A DNA stretch of 64,000 bases from Idiomarina seosinensis_A (GTDB lineage: Bacteria; Pseudomonadota; Gammaproteobacteria; Enterobacterales; Alteromonadaceae). The translations under genes and the position numbers were made by a program. Shown piece after piece: positions 35,001 through 44,291 of the stretch. Location of the stretch: NCBI RefSeq assembly GCF_044797955.1, contig NZ_CP085211.1:1240001-1304000 (forward strand). The letters are read 5' to 3'. A model generated the notes under the pieces. It searched no databases. It worked only from the letters and a program-made list of their open reading frames with translations, and was not told the DNA's origin. The stretch's first letter is position 1, and each line of letters opens with the position of its first letter.

Positions 35001-35066
35001 CGTCAGGTAATCCCGGTACTCTTTCGGCAAACTACTTTTGGCAACTAATTTCGGGAGATAAGTCAT
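32034..35066 (-). CDS. ydiJ: YdiJ-type FAD/Fe-S D-2-hydroxyglutarate dehydrogenase
   Basis: The 1010-aa protein combines an N-terminal FAD-binding domain (FSPRGGGTGTNGQSL, about residues 98-112), an FAD oxidase C domain, a ferredoxin-type segment with CLACKACTNQCP (about residue 670) and C-terminal CCG domains (MHCTEQSF, VGCCGMAGTFGHE). YdiJ homologues oxidise D-2-hydroxyglutarate to 2-oxoglutarate, passing electrons to the respiratory chain. Its proximity to the DUF1338 gene at 38425 suggests a shared pathway. Confidence 0.9.
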   Translation of the reverse strand: MTYLPKLVAKSSLPKEYRDYLTALQATHFSGDIDITYGGRLIASTDNSVYQQLPQGVLYPRTNDDLQLILHLAAQPDFQQISFSPRGGGTGTNGQSLTPGLVVDMSRHMNQVLEVNVEEGWVRVQGGVVKDQLNDQLRPYGYFFSPDLSTSNRATLGGMINTDASGQGSLVYGKTSDHVLALSTILMGGERLDSEPIPLSQAKALSEQEGSVGQLYRQAIATCVQLRTEIEEKFPPLNRFLTGYDLKHTYNPAQQTLDLSRLIAGSEGTLGFVAEARLNITPIPNYRTLVNVKYSNFQAALNNAPFLVKAQATSVETIDSKVLNLAREDIIWHSVQPLLREVEGQTMNGINMVEFASTDAADNEYKVEQLCRRLDALIKDKDNQGVIGYQVCDDLDSIQTIYAMRKKSVGLLGATKGRRKPVAFAEDTAVPPEKLADFIIEFRQLLDDAGLHYGMFGHADAGVLHVRPALDLSNEEDEQLLREISDKVAALTSRYGGLMWGEHGKGYRSEYAPEFFGEQLFTELRKLKTAVDPHNQLNPGKICTPLSGDHALVSIDARKRGYYDRQIPIQVRDSYRNAMDCNGNGLCFNYDTQAVMCPSFKVSGDRRFSPKGRASLVREWLRLNSEQGFDASQPVQQRASALKRWINRWRNNDDFSHQVKQSMDKCLACKACTNQCPVSVDVPTFRARFLQHYYSRYARPPKDWLVKNVEQTAKLGAKFPRVANALSQNSLSKAVLSHLVGYVDTPVFSVPNLTRRWQQQGFVVMDSQQILASDSLQRENFVVIVQDPFTSFYEAQVVESFAAVAHRLGFTPVLLPFIGHGKALHVKGYLNEFQQTAEQVAGQLAPLAEQGIELVGVDTSTALVFRDEYQQALAEKAENLKVKTVIEWLIDKTWPETVSSHHRNYGLLMHCTEQSFIPESAQHWQSLFGRLGMQLDILKVGCCGMAGTFGHERSHQQDSKALYKMGWRQAVNSYGNSGLVATGFSCRSQIQRMENKRVRHPLEVILGCMS

Positions 35067-35104
35067 CGTTGTTTCAGTTATCCTCTGCTAAAGTTCAGTG
35101 TCTG

Positions 35105-37474
35105 TTACTGCAAATGATCCGCCAGATACATCCAGGTTTCTACCACGGTATCCGGATTTAGTGATACGGAATCAATGCCCTGTTCGACCAGCCAGGCTGC
35201 AAAATCAGGATGGTCAGACGGTCCCTGACCACAAATACCAACGTATTTGCCACGTTTTTTCGCTGCACTAATCGCCATTGCTAACATTTTCTTGACTGCT
35301 GCATCGCGCTCATCGAACAAGTGGGCTATAACACCAGAATCACGGTCCAGACCAAGAGTCAGCTGCGTTAAGTCATTTGAGCCAATCGAGAAACCGTCAA
35401 AGATATCCAGAAACTCATCGGCTAACAACGCATTTGACGGCAATTCACACATCATAATAACGCGCAGCCCGTTTTCTCCCTGCACTAACCCCTGCTCGCG
35501 CAGTAGCTCAATAACTTTGCGCCCTTCTGCCGGTGTCCGTACAAAGGGAATCATTACTTCAACGTTGGTCAGCCCCATGGTACTGCGAACCCGCTTGATA
35601 GCCTCGCATTCCAACGCAAAACAATCACGAAACTCTTCTGATATATAGCGCGAGGCACCGCGGAAACCTAACATTGGGTTTTCTTCGTCAGGTTCGTACT
35701 GGCTGCCGCCAATAAGATTAGCGTATTCGTTCGACTTAAAGTCTGACATCCGCACGATCACGCGCTCAGGGGCAAAGGCTGCCGCCAGGGTCGCAATGCC
35801 CTCGGTCAACTTGGTCACATAATATTCCCGCGGACTGGAATATCCGGCCATCATACCGGTAATGGTTGCCTTTAATTGTTCGCTCTGATCATCAAAGTTA
35901 AGCAGTGCCTTAGGGTGTACACCAATCATGCGGTTAATAATAAATTCCAGTCGTGCCAGCCCGATTCCGGCATGAGGAAGTCCGGCAAAATCGAAGGCGC
36001 GGTCAGGGTTGCCGACGTTCATCATTATTTTCATCGGCAGGTTCGGCATTTTATCGACCGCCGTTGAGGTCACATCGAACGACAGCTGCCCCTGATAAAT
36101 GTAGCCGGTATCGCCCTCGGCACAGGAAACCGTCACTTCGTTACCATTGGCAATGACTTCATCAGCATTACCGCAGCCCACCACCGCCGGTATGCCCAGT
36201 TCACGGGCAATAATTGCCGCGTGACAGGTACGGCCGCCGCGATTTGTAACAATTGCGGCAGCCCGTTTCATAATGGGCTCCCAGTCTGGATCGGTCATAT
36301 CGGTGACGAGGACATCGCCCGGCTGTATCTTATCCATTTCGCTTAGATCGTTTAATACCTTGGCGACACCGGAACCAATACGTTGACCGATAGCGCGGCC
36401 TTCGCAAATCACTGCACTCTTGTCTTTTAAGGCAAAGCGCTCAATCGCCTGCCCCTGCTGATTCGAGCGCACAGTTTCAGGTCGTGCCTGAACAATATAG
36501 AGTTTACCGTCAATACCGTCTTTGGCCCATTCAATATCCATTGGGCGACCATAATGTTGCTCAATAATAACTGCCTGACGAGCCAGCTCTTCAACTTCGT
36601 CATCCGTTACCGAGAAGCTAAGTGCCTGACTGGCATTAACATCTTCGATGCGTGTTTGCTTGCCATGTTCTCGATGTTCGGAAAATACCATCTGGATTTG
36701 TTTACTGCCCAGATTACGGCGCAGCACAGCCGGCCGCTGTGCTTTAAGCGTGGGTTTGTGAACATAGAATTCGTCAGGATTCACCGCACCCTGCACCACC
36801 ATTTCACCTAAGCCAAAAGATGAGGTAACAAAAACCACATCATCAAAGCCTGACTCAGTATCAATAGTAAACATCACGCCAGAGGCAGCGATATCACTGC
36901 GCACCATGCGCTGCACGCCAGCAGACAAGGCGACACCTTTGTGATCATAGCCCTGATGGACGCGGTAAGATATGGCGCGGTCATTAAATAACGAAGCAAA
37001 AACATGTTTAATGGCTTCCATCACTGCATCCAGGCCCCGCACATTAAGAAAGGTCTCCTGCTGCCCGGCAAAGGATGCATCGGGCATATCTTCTGCGGTG
37101 GCTGAACTGCGAACGGCAAAACTGAACTCATCGTTATCTTCGCTCAGTTCCGTAAAGGCTTCTTTTATGCTGCTTTCAAAGTTTTCCTGAAACGGAGTAT
37201 CAATAATCCACTGGCGGATTTTTTTACCGGCTGCTGCCAGGGCAGTGACATCATCAACGTCCAGCGTGTCCAACAGATCGTGAATACGGTCATTAAGCCC
37301 GCTCTGCTCGAGAAACTGATTGTAGGCCTCAGCGGTAGTGGCAAAGCCGCCCGGAACTTCAACTCCGGCGCCGGCTAAATTGCTGATCATTTCCCCAAGA
37401 GAAGCGTTTTTTCCGCCAACTCGATTAACATCCTGCATGCCAAGTTGTTGGTACCAGATTACATATTCTTGCAC
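35105..37474 (-). CDS. ppsA: phosphoenolpyruvate synthase
   Basis: The 789-aa enzyme makes PEP from pyruvate and ATP, the entry to gluconeogenesis. It has an N-terminal ATP-grasp-like domain (GGKNASLGEMI), a swivelling domain with the phosphohistidine loop GGRTCHAAIIARELG and a C-terminal PEP/pyruvate barrel (GSNDLTQLTLGLDRDSG). It is transcribed divergently from its regulator ppsR, with 111 bp between them. It fits growth on amino acids and organic acids. Confidence 0.96.
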   Translation of the reverse strand: MQEYVIWYQQLGMQDVNRVGGKNASLGEMISNLAGAGVEVPGGFATTAEAYNQFLEQSGLNDRIHDLLDTLDVDDVTALAAAGKKIRQWIIDTPFQENFESSIKEAFTELSEDNDEFSFAVRSSATAEDMPDASFAGQQETFLNVRGLDAVMEAIKHVFASLFNDRAISYRVHQGYDHKGVALSAGVQRMVRSDIAASGVMFTIDTESGFDDVVFVTSSFGLGEMVVQGAVNPDEFYVHKPTLKAQRPAVLRRNLGSKQIQMVFSEHREHGKQTRIEDVNASQALSFSVTDDEVEELARQAVIIEQHYGRPMDIEWAKDGIDGKLYIVQARPETVRSNQQGQAIERFALKDKSAVICEGRAIGQRIGSGVAKVLNDLSEMDKIQPGDVLVTDMTDPDWEPIMKRAAAIVTNRGGRTCHAAIIARELGIPAVVGCGNADEVIANGNEVTVSCAEGDTGYIYQGQLSFDVTSTAVDKMPNLPMKIMMNVGNPDRAFDFAGLPHAGIGLARLEFIINRMIGVHPKALLNFDDQSEQLKATITGMMAGYSSPREYYVTKLTEGIATLAAAFAPERVIVRMSDFKSNEYANLIGGSQYEPDEENPMLGFRGASRYISEEFRDCFALECEAIKRVRSTMGLTNVEVMIPFVRTPAEGRKVIELLREQGLVQGENGLRVIMMCELPSNALLADEFLDIFDGFSIGSNDLTQLTLGLDRDSGVIAHLFDERDAAVKKMLAMAISAAKKRGKYVGICGQGPSDHPDFAAWLVEQGIDSVSLNPDTVVETWMYLADHLQ

Positions 37475-37585
37475 GTCACTGTCCTTAAAGTTGCATCGAT
37501 AACGATAAATTAATTAACATTTTACACTTTGCCTGCTGACAAGTTAATATCTGTCGGCCCATTAGCAAACAAAAAATGGCAAGCG

Positions 37586-38392
37586 ATGCGCACAGCCTAC
37601 TATATATCTGACGGAACCGCCCTCACCGCAGAGGCCTTCGGAAACGCTTTACTATCCATGTTCCCGGTCGAATTTCAGCATATCACCCGACCTTTTATTG
37701 ATTGTGAGGAAAAAGCTGAGCAGGTCTGTCGTCAAATACAGCAATCCGCTGCTACAGACGGTGAGCCGCCGTTAATCTTCCATACCTTTGTTAATACGCA
37801 GCTGAAGCAGAAAATCATTAGCTGTGGTGGCATTTCCTACGATTTCCTCGAGCAGTTTGTCAGCTCGGTGGAGCAGCAACTTAATGTAAAGGCTCAACCT
37901 AAGACCCATCGCACACACGGCGTGCAGAAGAACTATAACTTCCGGGTTGATGCGATCAACTACGCACTGGATAATGACGACGGCAAAAAACTGGATCAGC
38001 TTGATCAGGCCGACATCGTGCTTATTGGCGTTTCGCGCACCGGCAAAACACCCACCAGCCTTTATCTGGCTCTGCAATACGGAATTAAAGCGGCCAACTA
38101 CCCGATTACCGATGATGACGACTTTGAGCGCTTACAACTGCCGCGCCAACTTAAACTGCAGCGCCATAAACTATTTGGTCTGACCCTTGACGCTCAGCGT
38201 CTGCATGAAATACGCAGTCAGCGACGGCATGGCAGCCAATACGCATCGATGCAGCAATGCCGTTACGAACTTCAGCAAGTGGAGAATCTTTATCGCCGGG
38301 AGGCGGTGCCGTTTATTGATTCAACCCATTTTTCTGTTGAGGAAATCGCGGCAAAAATACTGGCCCAGACCAACTTACAGCGCCATCGCTGA
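37586..38392 (+). CDS. ppsR: PEP synthase regulatory protein (bifunctional kinase/pyrophosphorylase)
   Basis: This 268-aa DUF299 protein has the P-loop GVSRTGKTPTSLYLA near its middle and starts MRTAYYISDGTALTAE, the conserved N-terminus, so ATG 37586 is chosen over an in-frame ATG at 37529. It switches PpsA off and on by ADP-dependent phosphorylation and Pi-dependent dephosphorylation of a threonine. It is divergent from ppsA, as in relatives. Confidence 0.95.
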   Translation: MRTAYYISDGTALTAEAFGNALLSMFPVEFQHITRPFIDCEEKAEQVCRQIQQSAATDGEPPLIFHTFVNTQLKQKIISCGGISYDFLEQFVSSVEQQLNVKAQPKTHRTHGVQKNYNFRVDAINYALDNDDGKKLDQLDQADIVLIGVSRTGKTPTSLYLALQYGIKAANYPITDDDDFERLQLPRQLKLQRHKLFGLTLDAQRLHEIRSQRRHGSQYASMQQCRYELQQVENLYRREAVPFIDSTHFSVEEIAAKILAQTNLQRHR

Positions 38393-38424
38393 TAACAGCG
38401 CTGTAAGCAATTTATAATGCCTTA

Positions 38425-39222
38425 TCAGGACGCGTTAGTACTTTCAAAAATCTTATCGGCAGAAGCCGCAACAAAACCACTGTACAGTTCACCACTTTCA
38501 GTTTTATAGCGCTTGGCAAACTCATAAAAACACGAGGGGATCTCTACGGTTTCATCGCTAAAGGCCACCGGATGCCGATCAGCCATGGTCGATGACTGCT
38601 CAAGACAAACCTCTGGGGAACCTTTTATTTCGCCGCCTGAGCTGTTCAGCTTAAAGCCGGCGCGCTTAAGTTCCTCGTTAACTTCCTCAATACTGTCGTA
38701 ACCTGGCAGCTGATTAATGCTGACGGTAAAGTGGTTAGCGCAGAAACCAAAGGCAGCCATCCAGGCGGCATACTCACTCTCTTCCAATAATTCAAGATAG
38801 TCTGCATGACTGATAGTCCAGTGTGTTCCTGAATACAGAAAATCGTCCCGTTTAACCGCTTCTGGGTCAACCTGACTGACCATAGCCTTGACTTTTTTCT
38901 GCAGGCTGTCACTGAACTCTTCTGTCATCAGCTCACTGATAAAAACTTTTGGTAAGGTCGGGTCGTTGTGTTCAAAGTGCTTAGCGCGCAACTTCTTGGC
39001 TTCGAAATGATAATCGCCGCCCTCTTTGTAGCCCAAATCAATAAAGTGCTGAGCCAACGCCTCAAGCCGCACCGGAGCAACATCAAAAGTACGAAACGCA
39101 ACGTGATCATTGACAATATCGTGGCCTTTACCAAGAACTTCGTGAACTTTCGGTGCTGATGGCGTGCGTGAAATATAATCCTGCCATAAACGCTCAAATA
39201 ACTGCTCTACTTGCTGAGACAT
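38425..39222 (-). CDS. DUF1338 family non-haem iron oxygenase (2-oxoadipate dioxygenase/decarboxylase-like)
   Basis: The 265-aa protein belongs to the DUF1338/HglS family, some members of which convert 2-oxoadipate to D-2-hydroxyglutarate in lysine breakdown. Likely iron ligands are His in NDHVAFRTF, His in CANHFTVSIN and Glu in CFYEFAKRY. It is about 200 residues shorter than the studied Pseudomonas HglS, so it belongs to a short branch whose substrate may differ. The ATG at 39222, after AGAAGGACGG, is preferred over one 12 codons upstream. It is 35 bp downstream of aroG-type DAHP synthase. Confidence 0.8.
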   Translation of the reverse strand: MSQQVEQLFERLWQDYISRTPSAPKVHEVLGKGHDIVNDHVAFRTFDVAPVRLEALAQHFIDLGYKEGGDYHFEAKKLRAKHFEHNDPTLPKVFISELMTEEFSDSLQKKVKAMVSQVDPEAVKRDDFLYSGTHWTISHADYLELLEESEYAAWMAAFGFCANHFTVSINQLPGYDSIEEVNEELKRAGFKLNSSGGEIKGSPEVCLEQSSTMADRHPVAFSDETVEIPSCFYEFAKRYKTESGELYSGFVAASADKIFESTNAS

Positions 39223-39257
39223 GTGCTTGCCGTCCTTCTGCTGGTAATTACTGAACA

Positions 39258-40616
39258 TTAACCCTGGCCATTACGGGCTGCCCGTAATGACTCAGCGACG
39301 AGAAACGCCAATTCTAACACCTGATCGGCATTAAGTCTTGGGTCGCACTGGGTACGATAGCGGCTGGAAAGGTCCGCCTCACTGATTTGATACGCGCCCC
39401 CCGTGCATTCGGTGACATCTTCACCGGTCATTTCCAGATGAATACCACCGGCATAGGTTCCTTCGGCCTGATGGACCGCAAAAAATTGCCGCAGTTCTTT
39501 GTGAATTGCATCAAAATTACGTGTTTTTAGACCATTATCAGCTTTGGTCGTGTTACCGTGCATCGGGTCACTGGACCAGACCACCTGGCGGCCTTCGGCT
39601 TTCACCCTGCGCGCCAGCTGCGGCAACTTGTCGGCCAGATTATCGGCACCCATCCGGGTTATCAGTGTCATTCGGCCGGCTTCATTATCGGGGTTTAGCA
39701 AGTCCAATAACTGAATCAGCTCGTCGGCATCCATGCCGGGGCCAATTTTAACGCCAATAGGGTTATGTATCCCGCGCATAAATTCGACATGGGCATGATC
39801 CAACTGACGCGTACGCTCACCAATCCAAATCATGTGCGCCGAACAATCATACGGCAATCCGGTAAGGGTGTCTGTGCGCGTTAACGCCTGTTCGTATGGC
39901 AATAGTAAGGCTTCATGAGAGGTGAATAGCTGGGTTTCATGCAAAGCCGCGTGGGTGTCGGTATTGATGCCCAGAACTTCCATAAACTTAAGTGCCGATT
40001 GAATCTGTTCCGCAATTTGCTGGTAACGTTCTTTTAGCGGATTCGCGGCCAAAAAGCCCAGATTCCATTTGTGTACTTTGTGTAAATTAGCCAGTCCGCC
40101 CTGCGCAAAAGCTCGTAACAAATTCAAGGTTGCTGCCGAATGGTGGTAGGCTTTAAGCATTCGCTCCGGGTCGGGCTGCCGTGCCTGGTCGGTAAACTCA
40201 ATGCCGTTGATGATGTCGCCCCGGTAACTGGGCAAACTGACATCGCCAACGGTTTCCAAATCGCCTGATCGCGGCTTGGCATATTGTCCTGCCATGCGCG
40301 CGACCTTGGTTACCGGACAAGAGCCGGCGAAAGTCATTACGATGGCCATTTGTAAAATAACTTTAAAAGTATCCCGTATTTTGGGCGCATTAAAATCGCT
40401 GAACGACTCGGCGCAATCTCCGCCCTGCAGCAAAAAACCATTACCCTGGCAAACATCGGTGAGCTGAGAACGTAATGCACGTATTTCTTCGGCAAACACC
40501 AATGGAGGAAATTGGCCTAACTGCTGTTCCACCTGCTTAAGGTGTTCCGGATTGGTGTAATTGGGTTGTTGTTTGATTGGCTTTGCGCGCCAACTTTGTG
40601 CATGCCACTGGCTCAT
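39258..40616 (-). CDS. class II 3-deoxy-7-phosphoheptulonate (DAHP) synthase
   Basis: The 452-aa enzyme condenses PEP and erythrose 4-phosphate, the first step of the shikimate pathway. It is of the plant/mycobacterial class II type (LLQGGDCAESFSDF; KIGPGMDADELIQLLD; SSDPMHGNT; GGIHLEMTGEDVTECTGG). The start at 40616 (MSQWHAQSW) matches the family; an in-frame ATG 13 codons earlier is less likely. It is transcribed toward the DUF1338 gene. Confidence 0.93.
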   Translation of the reverse strand: MSQWHAQSWRAKPIKQQPNYTNPEHLKQVEQQLGQFPPLVFAEEIRALRSQLTDVCQGNGFLLQGGDCAESFSDFNAPKIRDTFKVILQMAIVMTFAGSCPVTKVARMAGQYAKPRSGDLETVGDVSLPSYRGDIINGIEFTDQARQPDPERMLKAYHHSAATLNLLRAFAQGGLANLHKVHKWNLGFLAANPLKERYQQIAEQIQSALKFMEVLGINTDTHAALHETQLFTSHEALLLPYEQALTRTDTLTGLPYDCSAHMIWIGERTRQLDHAHVEFMRGIHNPIGVKIGPGMDADELIQLLDLLNPDNEAGRMTLITRMGADNLADKLPQLARRVKAEGRQVVWSSDPMHGNTTKADNGLKTRNFDAIHKELRQFFAVHQAEGTYAGGIHLEMTGEDVTECTGGAYQISEADLSSRYRTQCDPRLNADQVLELAFLVAESLRAARNGQG

Positions 40617-40712
40617 CACTGCATATCCAGTCTGTCGGTTGTAAGGAAGTAACAAATCTAACGGGGATGCTGGTTAAAAGCAATCAGATCCCCGGCCAAA
40701 ATTAAACAATTA

Positions 40713-41594
40713 TCAGAGCGGCCGACGAGTTAACGCCTGAATGCGATCGTCCAGTGGCGGATGGCTCATAAACAGTTTACTCAGCCCACTGTGTTTACCG
40801 TTAATACCAAAAGCCATCATTGAGCCTTCAAGTTTTGATTCCTGGGCGCGCTTTAAGCGCTGCAACGCTGAAATCATTTTGTCGGGGCCGACTAATGTCG
40901 CCGCTCCGGCATCGGCGCGAAATTCCCGCTGGCGTGAAAACCACATGACAATTATGCTGGCGAAGATACCGAAAACCACTTCTAACACCATAACAATGCC
41001 GTAATAAGCAAAAATACCAAGCCCGCCACCCTGCTGATTATTGCCCCGGGCGGCATTATTAATTGCAGAAGCAATTAACCGCGCCAGAAACATTACAAAG
41101 GTGTTAACCACACCCTGAATTAAAGTCAGAGTCACCATGTCGCCATTGGCGATATGGCTAATTTCGTGGGCTAACACGGCTTCGACTTCATCTTCGCTCA
41201 TGGCCGTCATCAAACCACTGCTGACCGCTACCAGGGACTCTTTTTTACTGCGTCCGGTAGCAAAAGCATTAGCTTCCGGTGACGGGTAAATAGCAACTTG
41301 CGGCACCGGGATGTCAGCTTTTTGGGCCTGTCGCTGCACCGTTTTCAGCAGCCATTGCTCGGCCTGGTTAGCCGGTTGCTCTATGACTTTGGCACCGGTA
41401 GCTCTTATTGCCATCCAACGCGATATCCACAACGAAACAAAAGCTCCGCCAAACCCAAACAGTGCGCAAAACAGCAGTAAACCGCCGGTTTGCCCCAGCT
41501 GATAGCCAGTAGCCCGGCTAATCACATTGTAAACAAAACTGACAACCAGCAGAATTGCCAGGTTGGTGGCTATAAAAAGAGCAATACGTTGCAT
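40713..41594 (-). CDS. htpX: inner-membrane zinc metalloprotease HtpX
   Basis: The 293-aa protein has two N-terminal helices, the zinc motif HEISH (in AVLAHEISHIANGD), two further helices and a third ligand Glu in SRQREFRADAGA. HtpX degrades damaged membrane proteins. It is a single-gene unit. Confidence 0.96.
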   Translation of the reverse strand: MQRIALFIATNLAILLVVSFVYNVISRATGYQLGQTGGLLLFCALFGFGGAFVSLWISRWMAIRATGAKVIEQPANQAEQWLLKTVQRQAQKADIPVPQVAIYPSPEANAFATGRSKKESLVAVSSGLMTAMSEDEVEAVLAHEISHIANGDMVTLTLIQGVVNTFVMFLARLIASAINNAARGNNQQGGGLGIFAYYGIVMVLEVVFGIFASIIVMWFSRQREFRADAGAATLVGPDKMISALQRLKRAQESKLEGSMMAFGINGKHSGLSKLFMSHPPLDDRIQALTRRPL

Positions 41595-41688
41595 AAATTC
41601 CTCAGTAATACGGCTTAACGATTATCGTTAAACAATATGGGGTCGTTCAGTAAAATACCAAGCTAGCAGGTTAACTTTACAAGGCCGG

Positions 41689-42381
41689 TTAAAGCGAGAT
41701 TAACTCACTTAAATCCTGCTGTTGCCAGTTTATCAAGTAAGGTAGCTCGGCCAGACAGGGAGCATTAAGGTGCTGTCGCAGTGCTGCTACATTTTCACCG
41801 CGATAATCCATCGCTTGTGGCTGTGTGTCAACTGCAACCCAGCCGGCCAGCTTAATACCCGCCGCAGTTATCGCCCGGGCGGACAATAAGGCATGGTTTA
41901 AACATCCCAGCTTTAAACCAATAACCAGAATCACCTCGGCGTTTATCCGTTTAACAAAATCCGGCATATACAAATCATCACCAAGGGGCAACAGCCAGCC
42001 GCCGGCGCCTTCAATAACCAGCGCATCGGGCTGCATTTTTGCCAGCTGCTCAAAGCCAGTCAGTAACTGCGCTAACGTTATTGGCCTGCCCGCTTCAGCT
42101 GCAGCAATATGCGGTGCAATGGGTGGCGCAAAAGCATAAGGGTTGGTTAATGCATAATCGCAGTTCATTGTCATTGCCTGGCGTAAAATCAGCGCATCAG
42201 AATTTTGCCACTGACCCTCCGCCACCCCATCAGTTGCATCGGGAACCCAGTCACACCCGGCCGATACCGGCTTCATGGCTAATGTTTGCTGGCCCAGCTG
42301 TTTTAGCTTATCCAGCAAAGCTTTCGCGACCACAGTTTTACCGGCGTCAGTGTCGGTACCGCTGATAAAGTAACTTTTCAT
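41689..42381 (-). CDS. bioD: dethiobiotin synthetase
   Basis: The 230-aa ATPase has SGTDTDAGKTVVAKALL (P-loop) and EGAGGWLLPL. It closes the ureido ring of dethiobiotin using CO2 and ATP. It is the last gene of the bioB-bioF-bioC-bioD run, 30 bp after bioC. Confidence 0.94.
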   Translation of the reverse strand: MKSYFISGTDTDAGKTVVAKALLDKLKQLGQQTLAMKPVSAGCDWVPDATDGVAEGQWQNSDALILRQAMTMNCDYALTNPYAFAPPIAPHIAAAEAGRPITLAQLLTGFEQLAKMQPDALVIEGAGGWLLPLGDDLYMPDFVKRINAEVILVIGLKLGCLNHALLSARAITAAGIKLAGWVAVDTQPQAMDYRGENVAALRQHLNAPCLAELPYLINWQQQDLSELISL

Positions 42382-42411
42382 TGTTTTCTCAAAGTTAATT
42401 ATAATTAATGT

Positions 42412-43182
42412 TTAGTTAACTTGCTTTTCAAAACAAACGGACAGAACCTTCCAGTTAAGAGGCAAGCCCTTTTCTTGCCGATATTTCTCGTAACTGCTGA
42501 CCACCCGCTGGAAACGTCTGGGTGACAGTAAACCGGCGGCCTGGCGAGGGCCTACATAACTGGCACCGACTCCTTTAATACTGGCCAATAAAGAGCGCAG
42601 GTCGGGAAAGTACTGCTGCTGCTCGTCCAGCCGGTGTTGGTAATGGCTGATGCCTATTCCCTCGAGGCAGGTTAAAACCTCCGTTAACGAATGAAAACGC
42701 CGGATATGGGGGCGTTCATCAATTTTCCGCCAACAACTGCTAAGTTCGCTAAGTGTACCCGCAACTGGCAGATTGAACACCGCTCGGGCACCAGGTTTTA
42801 AAATCCGTAGCGCTTCACTGAAAACTGAATGCAGTGACGGGCTCCATTGCAGCGACAAATTAGCAAAATAAGCATCGACACTGTCATTTTGCAGTGGCAA
42901 CTGCTCAGCACAGGCCTGCAGCCAGATGTCGTCGGGAAAGTTCTGCTTTGCCTGGCGAACCATACCGGCCGCTAAATCAATACCCAAATAATTGCGGCAA
43001 TGCTTACCCAGTAATGGTCTTAATGAGCCGGGGCCACAACCAATGTCTATCAGCTGGTCAACCGGCTGCGGCAAATAGCTCAGTAATTGCCGACCAAAAT
43101 ATTGCTGGATCGCATCGTGTTGATGGTAGTTAACCGCCGCTCGGGAAAAGTGCCGGGCAACCTGCTGTTGTTCCGCGGCCAT
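42412..43182 (-). CDS. bioC: malonyl-ACP O-methyltransferase BioC
   Basis: This 256-aa SAM-dependent methyltransferase has motif I LIDIGCGPGSLRPLL. It methylates malonyl-ACP to disguise it as a fatty-acid primer, starting pimelate synthesis. It overlaps bioF by 1 bp. No bioH (the esterase that ends pimelate synthesis) is in this cluster. Confidence 0.92.
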   Translation of the reverse strand: MAAEQQQVARHFSRAAVNYHQHDAIQQYFGRQLLSYLPQPVDQLIDIGCGPGSLRPLLGKHCRNYLGIDLAAGMVRQAKQNFPDDIWLQACAEQLPLQNDSVDAYFANLSLQWSPSLHSVFSEALRILKPGARAVFNLPVAGTLSELSSCWRKIDERPHIRRFHSLTEVLTCLEGIGISHYQHRLDEQQQYFPDLRSLLASIKGVGASYVGPRQAAGLLSPRRFQRVVSSYEKYRQEKGLPLNWKVLSVCFEKQVN

Positions 43183-44291
43183 CAGACTGCCCTCCTGTTA
43201 CCAGAATCGGGCAATAAACGCTCTATGGCAGCAAACAATGCCTCGATATCTGCGCTGGTGTGATCCGCTTGTAAGCTGAACCTTAAGCGAGCAGTCCCCT
43301 CCGGCACGGTCGGTGGCCTTACGGCACTAACATGAATATTCGCCTCGGCCAGCTGTCGCGCATAATTAACTGCTTGTGCATCATCGCCAAGAATCCAGAC
43401 CTGAATTGGTGAACTCGACTCAATGCCTTGTAAACCATGGTGTCTGGCAAGCTGGCGAAAGTACGCTATATTTTCCTTGAGTTGCCGGCGTCGCTGGTCG
43501 CCTTCATCACTGCGGATAAGCTGCAGGGACGCTCTGATACAGGCTGCCTGAGCGGGACTAAAGGCGGTTGAGTAGATGTATTCGCGGCAATACTGAATTA
43601 ACTGCTCAATATCGGCGATGTCAGCGGCAACAAAAGCTCCGCCCACACCAAAAGCCTTGCCAAAGGTGCCGGTTAATAAACGCGTTTGCCGGCGTAGTCT
43701 GCCAAAACTAGCTAACCCCTGTTCACCCCAGACACCGAGCCCATGCGCATCATCGAGAAATAACTTTGTGCCGTGCTGATCGACAGACTTTTGCACAGCA
43801 ACGTGGTCGACATAATCCCCGTCCATGCTGAAGGTTCCTTCGGTTATCAGCCAGTCGTCAGGATCAATGCCGGTACCGGGTATTTGGTTATGGGCAAAAC
43901 GGCGAAAGCGGCGCCGACTATGCTTTAGCCCATCCAGCAGTGAGGCATGGCAGAGTCGATCGCAAAAGACATTCTGACCAGCCTCAATTAACGTTGTCAG
44001 ACAACCGTGATTGGCCGCATACCCGCTGGAAAACAATAAGCAAGCCGGCATTCCAAGCCAGTCAGCCAGTTCTTCTTCCAGTGCCTGGTGCTGCAGAGTA
44101 TAACCACTCAGCAGCGGCGAGCCGGAGCTACCGGCGCCCCACTGAGTCAGAGCCTGTTGTCCGGCCTCGATAACATGCGGATGACGGCTCAGAGACAGAT
44201 AATCATTACTGGCAAACTGGCCGGCAACTTCATGATAACTGCGAGTTTTCCTTATCCGGTAACGAGCAGACCCATTGCCGCTAGGACGCAT
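43182..44291 (-). CDS. bioF: 8-amino-7-oxononanoate synthase
   Basis: The 369-aa PLP enzyme joins pimeloyl-ACP and alanine. It has FASNDYLSLSRHP, DDAHGLGVWGEQG and the PLP-lysine motif TGTFGKAFGVGGAF. The start MRPSGNGSARY at 44291 overlaps bioB by 11 bp; an ATG 13 codons earlier lies deeper in bioB and is less likely. Confidence 0.94.
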   Translation of the reverse strand: MRPSGNGSARYRIRKTRSYHEVAGQFASNDYLSLSRHPHVIEAGQQALTQWGAGSSGSPLLSGYTLQHQALEEELADWLGMPACLLFSSGYAANHGCLTTLIEAGQNVFCDRLCHASLLDGLKHSRRRFRRFAHNQIPGTGIDPDDWLITEGTFSMDGDYVDHVAVQKSVDQHGTKLFLDDAHGLGVWGEQGLASFGRLRRQTRLLTGTFGKAFGVGGAFVAADIADIEQLIQYCREYIYSTAFSPAQAACIRASLQLIRSDEGDQRRRQLKENIAYFRQLARHHGLQGIESSSPIQVWILGDDAQAVNYARQLAEANIHVSAVRPPTVPEGTARLRFSLQADHTSADIEALFAAIERLLPDSGNRRAV

